A stretch of 35,313 nt of DNA from Gammaproteobacteria bacterium (GCA_013373375.1 JABXHY010000053.1:1-35313); one strand, 5' to 3'. Shown: positions 15,159-23,759, numbered from the stretch's first letter. The notes: generated from the sequence alone by a model not told the origin. Program-made: numbers and translations.

Positions 15159-15620
15159 TCAAATTAACCCCACGGTGGCGCGTGTTTTTCCGTTCATCGC
15201 TCGTATTACTCGAGCACATTCAGCCAGCAGCTCGTTTTTGATTTCGAGGCTACGTTCAGCAAGGTGATCACCTTCTTTCTTTTGGTGCACGGTGCTGAAA
15301 TCTGGCAGCAAGTCGGCTTTTGCTCTGGCGAACACGGCGGCTTCATACTGGATAACAACGTTGTTTTTACCGTTTACAACCGGAAAGGCTTTGATGTCTG
15401 CCGCTTTGACAATGCCTTGTGCCTGGTACTTTTCTTTCAGGCTAACTAGATCTAGGTTGCAAGCCGATATTGCGTTAGCAAGCGCAAAGGCGATTCGCTC
15501 GGCATCTTGAGCAGGAGGAGTGCCGCGACGGCGTTCGAAATCTCCTGCATTGATGTCTGGCCAGAAACCATCATTGGTAATGGTGGTGTCTTGGTAGCCG
15601 TTGCTTCCGCCTGTGAACAT
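15159..15620 (-). CDS. L: Head completion protein L
   Basis: A 153-aa protein of the gpL head-completion family. Recognisable features are the early NDGFWPDINAGDFERRRGTP and the later ERSLEIKNELLAECARVIRAMNGKTRATVGLI. It closes the filled capsid before tail joining. AAGGA lies about 8 bases before the ATG. A 109-base gap separates it from M and contains small hairpins (GGTAAT...ATTACTACC; CCTCG-GCTGG-CGAGG) but no T tract. Confidence 0.85.
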   Translation of the reverse strand: MFTGGSNGYQDTTITNDGFWPDINAGDFERRRGTPPAQDAERIAFALANAISACNLDLVSLKEKYQAQGIVKAADIKAFPVVNGKNNVVIQYEAAVFARAKADLLPDFSTVHQKKEGDHLAERSLEIKNELLAECARVIRAMNGKTRATVGLI

Positions 15621-15729
15621 TGCTAATTCCTTAAATAGGTGCGCCTCTAGCCACTGGGTCGACGGTTTGGTAATGAACCACGCGGGTTATTACTACCTCG
15701 CCAGCCGAGGCGCGGCGGCGTAGGAGCCT

Positions 15730-16464
15730 TTAAAGGTTTTTACCTTCTTGAAGCGCATTGATGCGTGATTGCACTTCTTTAATCTTGGTGGTGACGCCTA
15801 CTTTGTTGTGCTTTTCGTGTGCCTTTTCCATAAATGCCAGCGACTGCTCGAGTGTTTCCACACTACCGACATCGCTTGGTTTCACCTGGCCTTTTGGATT
15901 GGTTAGCAGCGCGTAACCTGCGAACTTGAGCCACTTAGCATGAAGCTTTTCGTTGATTGCCCATTCGTTCTCAATCTTCTCCAAGACTTGATTAAAGTAA
16001 GGCTGAATGCTGTTGCCTGTTGGGAATGTCTTTTCGGACCATTCCAGTACAAAATCGGCACACACTTCTGGCCATTGGCGCTTGAAGTTTTCTGGCGTTG
16101 GTAAGCCTTTTTCGATGGCTTTGATACACCAGTCGATCGCGGTGTCGAGTTCTTCTGCATCAAATAGCCAAACAATCAGATCACTGAAGATTGGGTTTTG
16201 GTAGGCTTCACCTGCTTCTAGGTATGCCTCTACCGATGGCTTCCATTTCGGGATCAGGACGGTCTTTTTATGTTCAACGCGTTGAACTATTTGGGTGAAC
16301 TCTTTAAGCGCGAGTTTGTCTTGCTCAAATTCAACCAGTTTTAGGTGCAAGCTGTCTTCTGATGCCGCGAGCACTTGGCTCGCAGCGTCAGTGGCAACCG
16401 TAGAACTGTTTCGTTTGACGCGGAGTAGGATTGCGTCACGCTGTTTCTTTAGTGGGCTTGCCAT
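15730..16464 (-). CDS. M: Terminase small/endonuclease subunit M
   Basis: A 244-aa protein of the gpM family (small terminase of P2-like cos phages), beginning MASPLKKQRDAILLRVKRNSS. The internal FSDLIVWLFDAEELDTAIDWCIKAIEKGLPTPENFKR is a strong family pattern. With P it cuts concatemers at cos and packages DNA through the portal. It lies between capsid N and L as in P2. Confidence 0.9.
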   Translation of the reverse strand: MASPLKKQRDAILLRVKRNSSTVATDAASQVLAASEDSLHLKLVEFEQDKLALKEFTQIVQRVEHKKTVLIPKWKPSVEAYLEAGEAYQNPIFSDLIVWLFDAEELDTAIDWCIKAIEKGLPTPENFKRQWPEVCADFVLEWSEKTFPTGNSIQPYFNQVLEKIENEWAINEKLHAKWLKFAGYALLTNPKGQVKPSDVGSVETLEQSLAFMEKAHEKHNKVGVTTKIKEVQSRINALQEGKNL

Positions 16465-16474
16465 GGATTAGTCC

Positions 16475-17488
16475 TTAAGGTGCTGGATTAGGGTCTACAA
16501 CATCGACCTGTTCAATCGCGGCGAATTTCTCAAAGCGACCCACACCGTAGCCTTCCATACGTAGGTAAGACGTTTCAAAACGCTTGCGGTCTTCTTCGTT
16601 GCGCGATTTACGCCACTGAGTACCTTTCTGCGTTAACACTTGAAGGTTCTTCAACGTGGTAATCCACATTGCTTTAGGCGGGAAGAATGGCGGCGTGTAC
16701 ACTTTGCGCCCATTGATGGTTTTCGCCAGGCTTTGCGCGGCTTTGTGTTCGGTTGGTTTATCGGCCGATTCAAGCAAGCGGTGTTGCTCTGCTGCGACAA
16801 GGTCGCGGCCAACTAAGATCACTAACTCATCATCACCTTGGAACACTTCATGAATGGTGGTGTTCTCTAGGTCATTCGCTAACGAATCAAGGTTCTTGTA
16901 TGAACCAGCAGTTTGACCTGTTGGGTCTAGCGTAGCTGAGGCCAATACTTGTGCTGGTGCTTTTTCTTTCACAATCGCTAGCCAGCCCTTGTTCACGTCT
17001 TGACCTAGCGGATAAGTCACTGGGTCTGTGTCACCCGCTGCAATGTGAGTACCGTGGAAACCGACACGCAATATGTCTAAACCGAAGTTACGCGTGATAG
17101 CGTTGTTCATCAGTTTCATCCACTCCCCCTTGCTACCCGAGTTAGCCCATTGGGTCATAGTTTCCCAGTTAATGTATGCACCAGAGTCCGTTTCAACTAG
17201 ATCGTAAGTGTGACCACCTTGACCAAGTTCGGCATAGAACCTGGCACCTGTTTTACGACCAGTAACTAAGCCACTATCACCAACATCCACCACTTGGCCT
17301 TTAACATCGTCAACAGGCATAATTGAGATCATGCTATTGAACGCTACTGAGTGCATGATTGCCTGACGCAGTTTGGTTTCCATTGGCGGGGTAATGTTGA
17401 ACTGCTTGGAGACGTCAGCGACTTCATTCGCTTTTGCTAGTTCTTGGCAGTAGGTTTCAAGGTTCTTCGTTGCGATAGCATTGAGCAT
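16475..17488 (-). CDS. N: Major capsid protein N
   Basis: A 337-aa P2 gpN-type HK97-fold capsid protein. The start (YCQELAKANEVADVSKQFNITPPMETKLRQAI) and QWANSGSKGEWMKLMNNAITRNFGLDILRVGFHGT are characteristic. P2 N is 357 aa and is cleaved near its N-terminus by the O protease. The gene starts one base after the O stop codon. Confidence 0.92.
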   Translation of the reverse strand: MLNAIATKNLETYCQELAKANEVADVSKQFNITPPMETKLRQAIMHSVAFNSMISIMPVDDVKGQVVDVGDSGLVTGRKTGARFYAELGQGGHTYDLVETDSGAYINWETMTQWANSGSKGEWMKLMNNAITRNFGLDILRVGFHGTHIAAGDTDPVTYPLGQDVNKGWLAIVKEKAPAQVLASATLDPTGQTAGSYKNLDSLANDLENTTIHEVFQGDDELVILVGRDLVAAEQHRLLESADKPTEHKAAQSLAKTINGRKVYTPPFFPPKAMWITTLKNLQVLTQKGTQWRKSRNEEDRKRFETSYLRMEGYGVGRFEKFAAIEQVDVVDPNPAP

Positions 17489-18382
17489 TTACACGATCTC
17501 CAATGTTTCACCTTGACCAGATGGATCTGGGCGTTGTTCTGGGGTTTCTTCTGAAAGCTCGTTGAACTTTTTATCTAGCTCATCTTGCTTGGTGATGATG
17601 CCGTCCAGCTTTTCGTTAAGCTGAGAGAACTGCTCAGGGCTAATACCTTTTTCAGGTTTTTCTGGCTCTGGCGAGGCTTCTGGCGTCTGTTCTGGGTTTA
17701 GCTGCTTACTAAACTCATTTTGCTGCTTTTCAAGATCAGCTTGTTTGGTTTCAATACCTTCAAGCTTTTCCATCATTTGGTTGAACTGTTTTTCGTTCAT
17801 TGGTTCGTCATCCTCGTTCTGGGAATCATTAGGCGTTTCTGGCACTTCATCGCCAGAAGAGAAGAAGGTGCTACACATCGCGAAGAATTTTTCGCTACGT
17901 GAAAAACAACTAGATAAATCCAGCTCTTCTAGGTGGTTCGCTTCTAGTTCTGTGTAGTCACCACCTGCAATACGTGAGAAACGTAGGCGAGTTGTACCTG
18001 ATGATGCTGGGGAGTCAGTCACAGCTAGGCCCAACAGGTAACAACGGCCTTTTTCTCTGTAGTCAGGTTCAGGTTCTATTGAACTAAACAGCTTTTGCCC
18101 GTCTTGGTTAGCTTCTAACAAGTATCGGTTTGGGGTTATTTTGGCGAATAATCGAAGCTGGTCTTTGAACATACCTTTCTTCAACTCTTCTACTTCACCC
18201 CAGTTTTTCCCTTCAAACACAGCCCATGAACTGCGGAAATGTTCAGGCCAAATTAGTGCTTTAAATTCCTCTGGGTCATACAGCTCAGCCATGTCATTGA
18301 TCCAGCTTTCGCTAATGACGCGACCATCAGAAACCGTGGTTCCTTGTGTAGCGATAATTATCCAGTCACTAGTTTTTGGCAT
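17489..18382 (-). CDS. O: Capsid scaffolding protein with protease domain (O)
   Basis: A 297-aa gpO-like protein. The N-terminal 165 residues match the P2 O protease domain (GRVISESWINDMAELYDPEEFKALIWPEHFRSSWA; LAVTDSPASSGTTRLRFSR). The C-terminal scaffold part contains two similar coiled segments, QFNQMMEKLEGIETKQADLE (about 197-216) and QFSQLNEKLDGIITKQDELD (about 251-270), joined by a Pro/Glu linker. This looks like an internal duplication. O scaffolds capsid assembly and cleaves itself and N. It is the first gene of the minus-strand late operon. Confidence 0.88.
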   Translation of the reverse strand: MPKTSDWIIIATQGTTVSDGRVISESWINDMAELYDPEEFKALIWPEHFRSSWAVFEGKNWGEVEELKKGMFKDQLRLFAKITPNRYLLEANQDGQKLFSSIEPEPDYREKGRCYLLGLAVTDSPASSGTTRLRFSRIAGGDYTELEANHLEELDLSSCFSRSEKFFAMCSTFFSSGDEVPETPNDSQNEDDEPMNEKQFNQMMEKLEGIETKQADLEKQQNEFSKQLNPEQTPEASPEPEKPEKGISPEQFSQLNEKLDGIITKQDELDKKFNELSEETPEQRPDPSGQGETLEIV

Positions 18383-18552
18383 GTTCGATACCTGTTATTG
18401 CAAGTCATTTCGTTCGATTTAAGGCAAACATACGCTTTTAAATTTGGGGTTTCATTGGGTTTGGTTCGGAGCAATTCGGATATGGCGAAAAACGGAATTT
18501 AGCCGAATTTTGCTAGGCGAATTCGTGTGTTATCGGGGCGTATCATGCGCTT
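18383..18552. promoter_or_regulatory. Divergent late promoter region between O and P
   Basis: This 170-base gap separates the minus-strand O operon from the plus-strand P-Q operon, as in P2, where both are late promoters activated by Ogr. It carries repeated half-sites: TAGCCGAATT (18500-18509) and TAGGCGAATT (18514-18523), 14 bp apart, plus GGAGCAATTCGGA and ACGGAATTT just before. These are candidate activator sites, but they do not match the P2 Ogr dyad that I know, so assignment is tentative. Confidence 0.5.
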
Positions 18553-20325
18553 ATGGCTTATTCAAAACAGATAAAGGAAGACGCGAAGCAGCTTTATATT
18601 CGCGGTGTTCCTCCGAAGCAGATTGCAGAGAATCTTTCTCTGAATAGTGATCGCATTGTTTATACCTGGGCGGAGAAATTCGGCTGGGCGTTGTTGCTTG
18701 ATGAGTTGTCTGTTGAACAGATGGTTAACCGTCGTTTGGCGGTGTTGATTGATTTACCAGAAAAGTCCGATCAGCAGCTCAAAGAAATGGACAAGCTGAT
18801 TGAGCATCACGTTAAGCTACTTAAAGCGAATGAGGATGCTAAAGCAAAACTAGAGCGAGCTGCACAAGGTGACATTGAACCGGCACAACGCAGTAATGGC
18901 GGCGGCAATAAAGGGAACAAACGCAAACGTAAGGTTAAGAATGATGTTAGCGAATTAACTGAAGATAGCTTTGCGGAGTGGAACAACTCTCTTTATGCGT
19001 TCCAAAAGGTGATGCGAGAAAACCTTCACCGTCGTATTCGAAACATTCTTAAATCCCGTCAGATTGGTGCGACTTATTACTTCTCTGGTGAGGCACTAGA
19101 AAACGCCATCCTCACAGGTGACGATCAGCTTTTCCTTTCTGCATCTCGTGCGCAGGCTGAGGTTTTCCGCACTTACATCATTCGTATTGCGAAAGAGTTC
19201 TTAGACATCGAGTTAACAGGCAACCCGATTGTTCTATCGAATGGCGCGACTCTTCGTTTCCTTTCTACCAATGGAAAAACTGCGCAGTCCTACTCTGGTC
19301 ACCTTTACACGGATGAGTACTTTTGGATTGGCAAGTTCGCTGAAGTTAAGAAAGTTTCATCGGCTATTGCGACCCATAAGAAGTGGCGCAGAACGTACTT
19401 TTCTACTCCATCGAGCAAAACCCACCCGGCTTACCCGTTTTGGACGGGTGATGAATGGCGCCAAGGCAAAGAGACCCGCAAGAACGTACCGTTTCCATCG
19501 TTTGATGATTACCGTAATGGTGGTTCACTGTGTCCTGATAAACAGTGGCGTTACGTCATCACGATGGAAGATGCGGTTCGCCAAGGCTTCGACTTGGTGG
19601 ACATTGACGAACTACGCGACGAATACAGCGACAACGAGTTTAAGAACTTGTTTATGTGTATTTTCGTGGATGGTGCGGCGTCTATCTTCGAGTTTAACAA
19701 GGTTATGCGTTGCATGGTGGATACCAAGCAGTGGCAAGACTTTGACCCGAAAGCGAAGCGACCTTTTGGTGCACGTGAGGTATGGCTAGGCTATGACCCA
19801 TCCCGCACACGAGACAATGCCTGTTTAGTTGTAGTGGCTCCGCCAGCTCTGCTTGGTGAAAAATTCAGAGTGTTAGAGAAGCACTACTGGAAAGGGCTTA
19901 ACTTCCAATACCAAGCGAAACAGATTGGTGAGGTGTTCAAGCGCTACAACGTGACTTATCTCGGCATCGATGTGACTGGGATTGGTGCAGGCGTTTATGA
20001 CCTACTCAGCAAGCAGCACCCACGCGAAGCGGTTGCCATCCATTATTCGAACGACAACAAGAACCGCCTTGTGATGAAGATGATTGATGTGATTGACGAT
20101 AACCGTTTGCAGTTCGATGAAGACCATAAAGATGTCGCTATGGCATTTATGGCGATAAAACGGGTTGCCACGAATTCAGGCAATAACATGACTTTTAAAG
20201 CAGACCGAAGTGAGTTGGTCGGCCACGCGGATGCATTTTGGGCGCTGTCTCATGCGTTGATAAATGAACCGCTTGATCACTCTACCCCTACCAAATCTAA
20301 ATACGTGATGGCGAATGCAGCATGA
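18553..20325 (+). CDS. P: Terminase large (ATPase) subunit P
   Basis: A 590-aa gpP-type terminase. It starts with a helix-turn-helix-like segment (about 5-40, [21 protein letters not shown]) that may recognise cos. The ATPase region has a Walker-A-like [11 protein letters not shown] (about 167-177) and a Walker-B-like LYTDEYFW (about 251-258). The nuclease-type domain shows WLGYDPS (about 411-417) and GIDVTGIG (about 471-478) with metal-binding Asp. A Lys/Arg/Gly-rich linker lies at about 112-130. Its stop overlaps the portal ATG (ATGA). Confidence 0.92.
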   Translation: MAYSKQIKEDAKQLYIRGVPPKQIAENLSLNSDRIVYTWAEKFGWALLLDELSVEQMVNRRLAVLIDLPEKSDQQLKEMDKLIEHHVKLLKANEDAKAKLERAAQGDIEPAQRSNGGGNKGNKRKRKVKNDVSELTEDSFAEWNNSLYAFQKVMRENLHRRIRNILKSRQIGATYYFSGEALENAILTGDDQLFLSASRAQAEVFRTYIIRIAKEFLDIELTGNPIVLSNGATLRFLSTNGKTAQSYSGHLYTDEYFWIGKFAEVKKVSSAIATHKKWRRTYFSTPSSKTHPAYPFWTGDEWRQGKETRKNVPFPSFDDYRNGGSLCPDKQWRYVITMEDAVRQGFDLVDIDELRDEYSDNEFKNLFMCIFVDGAASIFEFNKVMRCMVDTKQWQDFDPKAKRPFGAREVWLGYDPSRTRDNACLVVVAPPALLGEKFRVLEKHYWKGLNFQYQAKQIGEVFKRYNVTYLGIDVTGIGAGVYDLLSKQHPREAVAIHYSNDNKNRLVMKMIDVIDDNRLQFDEDHKDVAMAFMAIKRVATNSGNNMTFKADRSELVGHADAFWALSHALINEPLDHSTPTKSKYVMANAA

Positions 20326-21353
20326 CAGACCAACTAACGACACAACAAACTGAATCGAATAATGACGAGAGAGGCATCTCGTGCTTTTCATTTGATAACG
20401 CTCAGCCGATTGATTCCAGCTCTTGGATGACCAATTACTGCGAGCTGTTCTATAACGATATGGACGACTATTGGGAAACACCTGTTTCGTTAAAAGGGCT
20501 GGCTGATATTGCGAATGCCAATGGTCACCACGGCTCGTTGTTAAAGGCACGTTCTAACTATGTGAGTGGTCGATTTATTCAAGGCGGTGGTATGACGCCC
20601 GATGAGCTGAACAGAGCATCTTGGGATTGGTTTGGGTTTGGTCACTTTGGTTTACTTAAGCTGCGTAATTCTTTCAAGCAAGTGGTTGGTTTAGCTCCAT
20701 TGCCCATGATGCACATGCGCAAGCGTAAGAACGGCGACTTTGTGCAGTTGCTTCGCGACGACAAGAAAAAAGTGTTTAAAGCTAAAGATGTGATTTTTGC
20801 TGCTCAGTATGACCCGCAACAACAGATTTATGGCATCCCCGATTATTTGGGAAGTTTACAGAGCGCGTTATTGAATAAGGACGCCACGATGTTTCGCCGC
20901 GCTTATTACAAGAACGGCGCACATATGGGTTACATCTTTTATACCAGTGACCCTAACCTGAGTGACGAAGACGATCAGCGTTTGCAAGAAGCGCTTCAAG
21001 GTGCGAAAGGACCAGGCAACTTCCGCTCGATGTACATCAATATTCCCAATGGTAAAGAGAAAGGTGTTCAGATCATTCCGGTTGGGGATATTGCCACTAA
21101 GGACGATTTTGAGCGCGTGAAGAACATTTCAACGCAAGATATTTTTGCAGGTCACCGTTTCCCTGCAGGTATGGGTGGCATGATGCCGCAGATTGGCGCA
21201 AACATGCCCGACCCTATAAAGGTTAGCCAAGTATATGATAAGTATGAGGTGATTCCGGTGTGCAAGGTGTTTATGCGTGCGGTGAACAATGACCCAGAGA
21301 TACCAAAGCGTTTGCACTTGCAGTTTGACTTGGATGTTGGCTTAGGAGACTAG
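20322..21353 (+). CDS. Q: Portal protein Q
   Basis: A 343-aa gpQ-type portal. [38 protein letters not shown] and the later [41 protein letters not shown] are typical of P2-like portals. The protein forms the dodecameric vertex for DNA entry and tail attachment. It is translationally coupled to P by a four-base overlap. Length is that of P2 Q (344 aa). Confidence 0.93.
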   Translation: MTDQLTTQQTESNNDERGISCFSFDNAQPIDSSSWMTNYCELFYNDMDDYWETPVSLKGLADIANANGHHGSLLKARSNYVSGRFIQGGGMTPDELNRASWDWFGFGHFGLLKLRNSFKQVVGLAPLPMMHMRKRKNGDFVQLLRDDKKKVFKAKDVIFAAQYDPQQQIYGIPDYLGSLQSALLNKDATMFRRAYYKNGAHMGYIFYTSDPNLSDEDDQRLQEALQGAKGPGNFRSMYINIPNGKEKGVQIIPVGDIATKDDFERVKNISTQDIFAGHRFPAGMGGMMPQIGANMPDPIKVSQVYDKYEVIPVCKVFMRAVNNDPEIPKRLHLQFDLDVGLGD

Positions 21354-21369
21354 TTGTAAAACTGTACAA
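21354..21369. promoter_or_regulatory. Dyad element upstream of ogr
   Basis: TTGTA (21354-21358) and TACAA (21365-21369) form an inverted repeat directly after the Q stop codon and about 55 bases before the ogr ATG. It may be an activator site or a weak transcript-end hairpin. Nothing in sequence decides between these. Confidence 0.3.
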
Positions 21370-21425
21370 AAACACAGCTTATTGGCGTATTATTACTAAG
21401 TCAGTCAATTTGCTAGGTTTTTGTT

Positions 21426-21677
21426 ATGAAGGTGATTTGCCCCGAGTGCGGTTCAAAAAGTCGTATCCAGAAATCAAATAGAATGAGTACCAAATACGCC
21501 GATTTGTATTGCTCATGCAGTGACCCAGAGTGTGGGCATACTTTCGTGATGAACTTGTCTTATAGCCACACTCTCAGCCCCAGTGCTAAAACCACCTCGC
21601 AGTTAGCTTTTAATATGGTTAAAGCTTTAGCACCAGAACAAAGAGCAGAGCTACAACAACAGCTTTCAATGTTGTAG
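21426..21677 (+). CDS. ogr: Ogr/Delta-type zinc-finger late activator
   Basis: An 83-aa protein with the Ogr/Delta layout. CPECGSKSR at the start, then CSCSDPECGHTFV, give the four Cys ligands of the single zinc finger (CxxC...CxxxxC). The family pattern NLSYSHTLSPSAK follows. Ogr proteins bind about 55 bp upstream of late promoters and contact the RNA polymerase alpha subunit. In P2 ogr lies beside attP; here it is downstream of portal Q on the same strand, perhaps as part of the P-Q transcript. It ends three bases from a convergent gene with no clear terminator between them. Confidence 0.92.
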   Translation: MKVICPECGSKSRIQKSNRMSTKYADLYCSCSDPECGHTFVMNLSYSHTLSPSAKTTSQLAFNMVKALAPEQRAELQQQLSML

Positions 21678-21680
21678 AAC

Positions 21681-21932
21681 CTATAACTTGAAACAGGGTG
21701 AATCCGCTTCTGAAGCCATCTCGATAATACTCAAGATGGCTTTTTGCTTTTCTGCATCCAAATTGCCTTTCATGTCTGCCATGATCAGGCCCGTAATGTA
21801 AACGCCTGCGTGTCGCATTAGTTTGGTTGCCTCGCTACACGCGACACCATCAATCACAATTTGCAACGCCGCAAGTGAGACATCTTCCTTTTCGTAAACC
21901 TGATCGGTTGGTACTTCTTTTAAACCAGACAT
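21681..21932 (-). CDS. LexA-controlled 83-aa protein, candidate SOS antirepressor
   Basis: An 83-aa acidic, mostly helical protein of no family I recognise. It has an excellent ribosome-binding site (AGGAGG five bases before ATG). A perfect-looking LexA box starts 21 bases upstream, so expression should follow DNA damage. In coliphage 186, a P2 relative, the LexA-controlled gene tum lies in the corresponding region near the portal-side genome end and encodes an antirepressor that inactivates CI. I infer the same job here from position and regulation only. I see no sequence similarity to Tum, and another SOS-induced role is possible. Confidence 0.7.
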   Translation of the reverse strand: MSGLKEVPTDQVYEKEDVSLAALQIVIDGVACSEATKLMRHAGVYITGLIMADMKGNLDAEKQKAILSIIEMASEADSPCFKL

Positions 21933-21953
21933 TTAGCCTCCTAACTGACGATT

Positions 21954-21973
21954 TACTGTATATTAATACAGTA
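21954..21973 (-). promoter_or_regulatory. LexA (SOS) box
   Basis: TACTGTATATTAATACAGTA is a 20-bp palindrome with CTGT-N8-ACAG and an A+T-only centre. It matches the gammaproteobacterial LexA consensus (TACTGTATATATATACAGTA) at 18 of 20 positions. On the minus strand it overlaps a plausible promoter (TTGTTA, 17 bases, TAATAT), so bound LexA would block the 83-aa gene. Confidence 0.9.
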
Positions 21974-22054
21974 GTTTTAGTCTAACAAATTTTATGGGGA
22001 GTTTTGTGCCCTATGCTGATTTTCCTGTCAGCGTTTGGACCGGCGACTTCATGC

Positions 22055-22225
22055 CTAACTAGTCACGTGATTGGCTCTGAGTTCATACATATATATTGCA
22101 TCCCTCATTATTCCCATATGTTGGTAAATGGCTATTCGCTCCTCATCAGTCTTAGCTTCACTTATCAAATAGCTTTCGAAGACTTGCACTAATATGTATG
22201 TAGAAACGTTCTGGTAGGTCACCAT
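22055..22225 (-). CDS. Small 56-aa protein of the control region
   Basis: An unbroken 57-codon frame starting MVTYQNVSTYILVQVFESYL and ending YELRANHVTS. AAGGAG lies five bases before the ATG, a near-ideal ribosome-binding site in an otherwise non-coding A+T-rich region. The product is acidic and helical, without motifs. It reads toward the LexA-controlled gene and could be a second member of the same control locus. No family recognised. Confidence 0.6.
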   Translation of the reverse strand: MVTYQNVSTYILVQVFESYLISEAKTDEERIAIYQHMGIMRDAIYMYELRANHVTS

Positions 22226-22739
22226 AAATTCTCCTTACTCTCGAGATGACTGTCTTTGAGCGAACATCTTAAATTTCTCTTGAGAAGCAAACTATCTACG
22301 CCGCTAAAAAATGTTACTGACAATAACATCAATTAAAATCGGTTGCTTCTAAGCCAAACTATCACTGCTTTTGTATTTCCAAAGTCGCCCGTAACGACTA
22401 GGTTAAACCGTGATTAGAAGGCACTAACTTACCAGCATTATTTTTGTCTCTTCGTTTTGAGCGGCAATTTGTGCATAAACAAAACATCACTACCAAGGGC
22501 AGTGCTCAAGACGCAATTGTGCTTAGTAAAAATCGAGATGAGGGAATTTTGGAAAGGAGGGTGTATTTATAGTTGCGGTTTGATGGTTGGGTGTCAATGA
22601 CCTTATAAGGCGAGCTATGTGTGTATATCGCCCATTCCGAGGGATATACACACGCACACTTTTTTGGCCCCATATAAATCAATGAGTTACGCAGTCAACT
22701 TTGTTCTGCTTTTGAGGGATAGATCACCCAACACTCCCA
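22226..22739. other. Non-coding control region, possible cos location
   Basis: About 510 bases with no supported gene. At its right end GTGTGTATATC (22619-22629) and GATATACACAC (22643-22653) form a perfect 11-bp hairpin with a 13-base loop, followed shortly by six T on the plus strand. Flanking it are inverted arms: TTTGATGG-TTGGGTG (22579-22593) against CACCCAA...CCATCAAA (22725-22743). In P2-like phages cos lies between the Q end and the replication genes, which corresponds to the 21354-24598 interval; this structured stretch is the best candidate, but I cannot recognise the cut site. Confidence 0.4.
22619..22653. repeat. Perfect 11-bp hairpin in the control region
   Basis: GTGTGTATATC and GATATACACAC around the loop GCCCATTCCGAGG. 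On the plus strand it is followed after six bases by TTTTTT, so it could act as a terminator for plus transcripts. The G+C-rich loop in an A+T stem is also reminiscent of a protein-recognised DNA element such as cos or an origin. Confidence 0.5.
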
Positions 22740-23387
22740 TCAAAAGTAAACGGCTTTCGCATTGCACAACGCGCAATACTTGATAACCATTACCCAAAGC
22801 TCTTCGATATCTGAAGACTCAAAGTAACCGGCATCCCCTAACCTTTGTCCTACATGTATAAGATTGCCTAGCTCGTCTTTAAAACGAAAACAAGCACAGT
22901 AGCGATTGGCTATAGGTTCGATATCAAATGCAATGTATCTAATGTGGTTATTGAAGAAGTTGAAGCTTGAGAGGTCCCATTCCGTGCGAAATGATGTAGG
23001 CCAATTGGGTTGCTGTTTGATGATGGGTCTAGGTTGGATTGGTAAGGAGGCTTGGGTTTCTTTATCGAGTATATCGAGCACCCACTTTCTGAACTGTTTG
23101 GCTATCGAGGTTCTAGCGAACATAGCGATAAGGTGAGCGCCACGAAGGGAGAAAAATCTAGTCGACTTGCTGCGAAGACTGTTGTTGATACCATTCACCG
23201 TCAAATTGACGGTCATTGTCATTCCATTAGTGAACTCGTCTTTATTTCGGTTAAATATCTTCCGAACTGCCGTTCGTGGATCTGTATAGCCTAGTGCCGT
23301 ACCAATTTGGTACGCATCCAAATAAATCTGATTGTTGCGTTCAACTACATCGAAATTCGTATTTTGAAAAGTAAGTGCTGAAGTCAT
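22740..23387 (-). CDS. BRO-N domain regulator / antirepressor-like protein
   Basis: A 215-aa protein. Residues about 5-115 match the BRO-N/P22-Ant type domain (FDVVERNNQIYLDAYQIGTALGYTDPRTAVRKIFNRNKDEF, then RFFSLRGAHLIAMFARTSIAKQFRKWVLDIL). This DNA-binding domain is found in phage antirepressors and regulators. The C-terminal 100 residues are unassigned (SFNFFNNHIRYIAFDIEPIANRYCACFRFKDELGN). GGAGG lies five bases before the ATG. GTACCAA motifs occur inside its 5' end as a perfect palindrome and upstream, suggesting autoregulation. Confidence 0.85.
   Translation of the reverse strand: MTSALTFQNTNFDVVERNNQIYLDAYQIGTALGYTDPRTAVRKIFNRNKDEFTNGMTMTVNLTVNGINNSLRSKSTRFFSLRGAHLIAMFARTSIAKQFRKWVLDILDKETQASLPIQPRPIIKQQPNWPTSFRTEWDLSSFNFFNNHIRYIAFDIEPIANRYCACFRFKDELGNLIHVGQRLGDAGYFESSDIEELWVMVIKYCALCNAKAVYF
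23299..23313. promoter_or_regulatory. GTACCAA palindrome within the BRO-N gene start
   Basis: GTACCAA-T-TTGGTAC is a perfect 15-bp palindrome about 75 bases into the BRO-N coding region. The same half-site recurs upstream at 23431-23438 (GTACCAAT), 23462-23469 inverted (GTTGGTAC) and 23638-23645 (GTACCAAT). Four copies in about 350 bp suggest an operator set, most simply for the BRO-N protein itself. Confidence 0.5.
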
Positions 23388-23462
23388 GGTGACCTCCGTG
23401 AGAATTATTTTGCTAAATCACCACTCAAAGGTACCAATCAATGGGTGGTGAACTGAACAAGG

Positions 23463-23684
23463 TTGGTACTACCGCTCTCACGAAACGGCCAGCCGAAGCT
23501 GCCCTGCCCAGCCCACCATAATGCAGATAGTACAGTCCGATATATTGGACTTACTATGTTTAGATGTGCCGAAGCCATACACATAAAAAAACCAGCAAAA
23601 AGCTGGTATATGTGCAGCGTGAGAGTTCAAAAACGGGGTACCAATCCCGGCACTGGATTTTGCCAGTGCACGTATAATCTATAA
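23463..23684 (+). CDS. Possible small Ash-like phage protein
   Basis: A 73-codon frame with a TTG start (or 42 codons from the ATG in the GLTMFRC segment). The C-terminal part KKPAKSWYMCSVRVQKRGTNPGTGFCQ reminds me of a short motif shared by small phage proteins of the Ash type, found near regulators in P2/P4-like elements. No good ribosome-binding site is visible. A candidate small RNA is predicted on the opposite strand over its 3' half, so the similarity could reflect a conserved RNA and not a protein. The resemblance is from memory. Confidence 0.3.
   Translation: MVLPLSRNGQPKLPCPAHHNADSTVRYIGLTMFRCAEAIHIKKPAKSWYMCSVRVQKRGTNPGTGFCQCTYNL
23585..23606 (-). terminator. Intrinsic terminator upstream of BRO-N gene
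   Basis: Minus strand: CCAGC (23606-23602), five-T loop, GCTGG (23596-23592), then seven T. It would end the candidate small RNA, and also any transcript reading out of the early operon past gene A. Confidence 0.75.
23585..23671 (-). ncRNA. Candidate small RNA (about 87 nt) or attenuated leader
   Basis: On the minus strand a promoter TTGACG (23705-23700), 16-base spacer, TATAGA (23683-23678) would start RNA near 23671. The RNA would form a 7-bp hairpin GCACTGG-CAAAAT-CCAGTGC (23669-23650), a small CGGG...CCCG hairpin around GTACCAAT, and end in CCAGC-TTTTT-GCTGG followed by seven T (23606-23585), a textbook intrinsic terminator. It lies about 200 bases upstream of the BRO-N gene on the same strand, so it may also be an attenuated leader of that gene. 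No known RNA family recognised. Confidence 0.5.
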
Positions 23685-23759
23685 TAGAATGAGGGAAAGC
23701 GTCAATGGTGATATGTGCGGGTATATACGGATATTTGTGGACATATGAGACATATGAGA

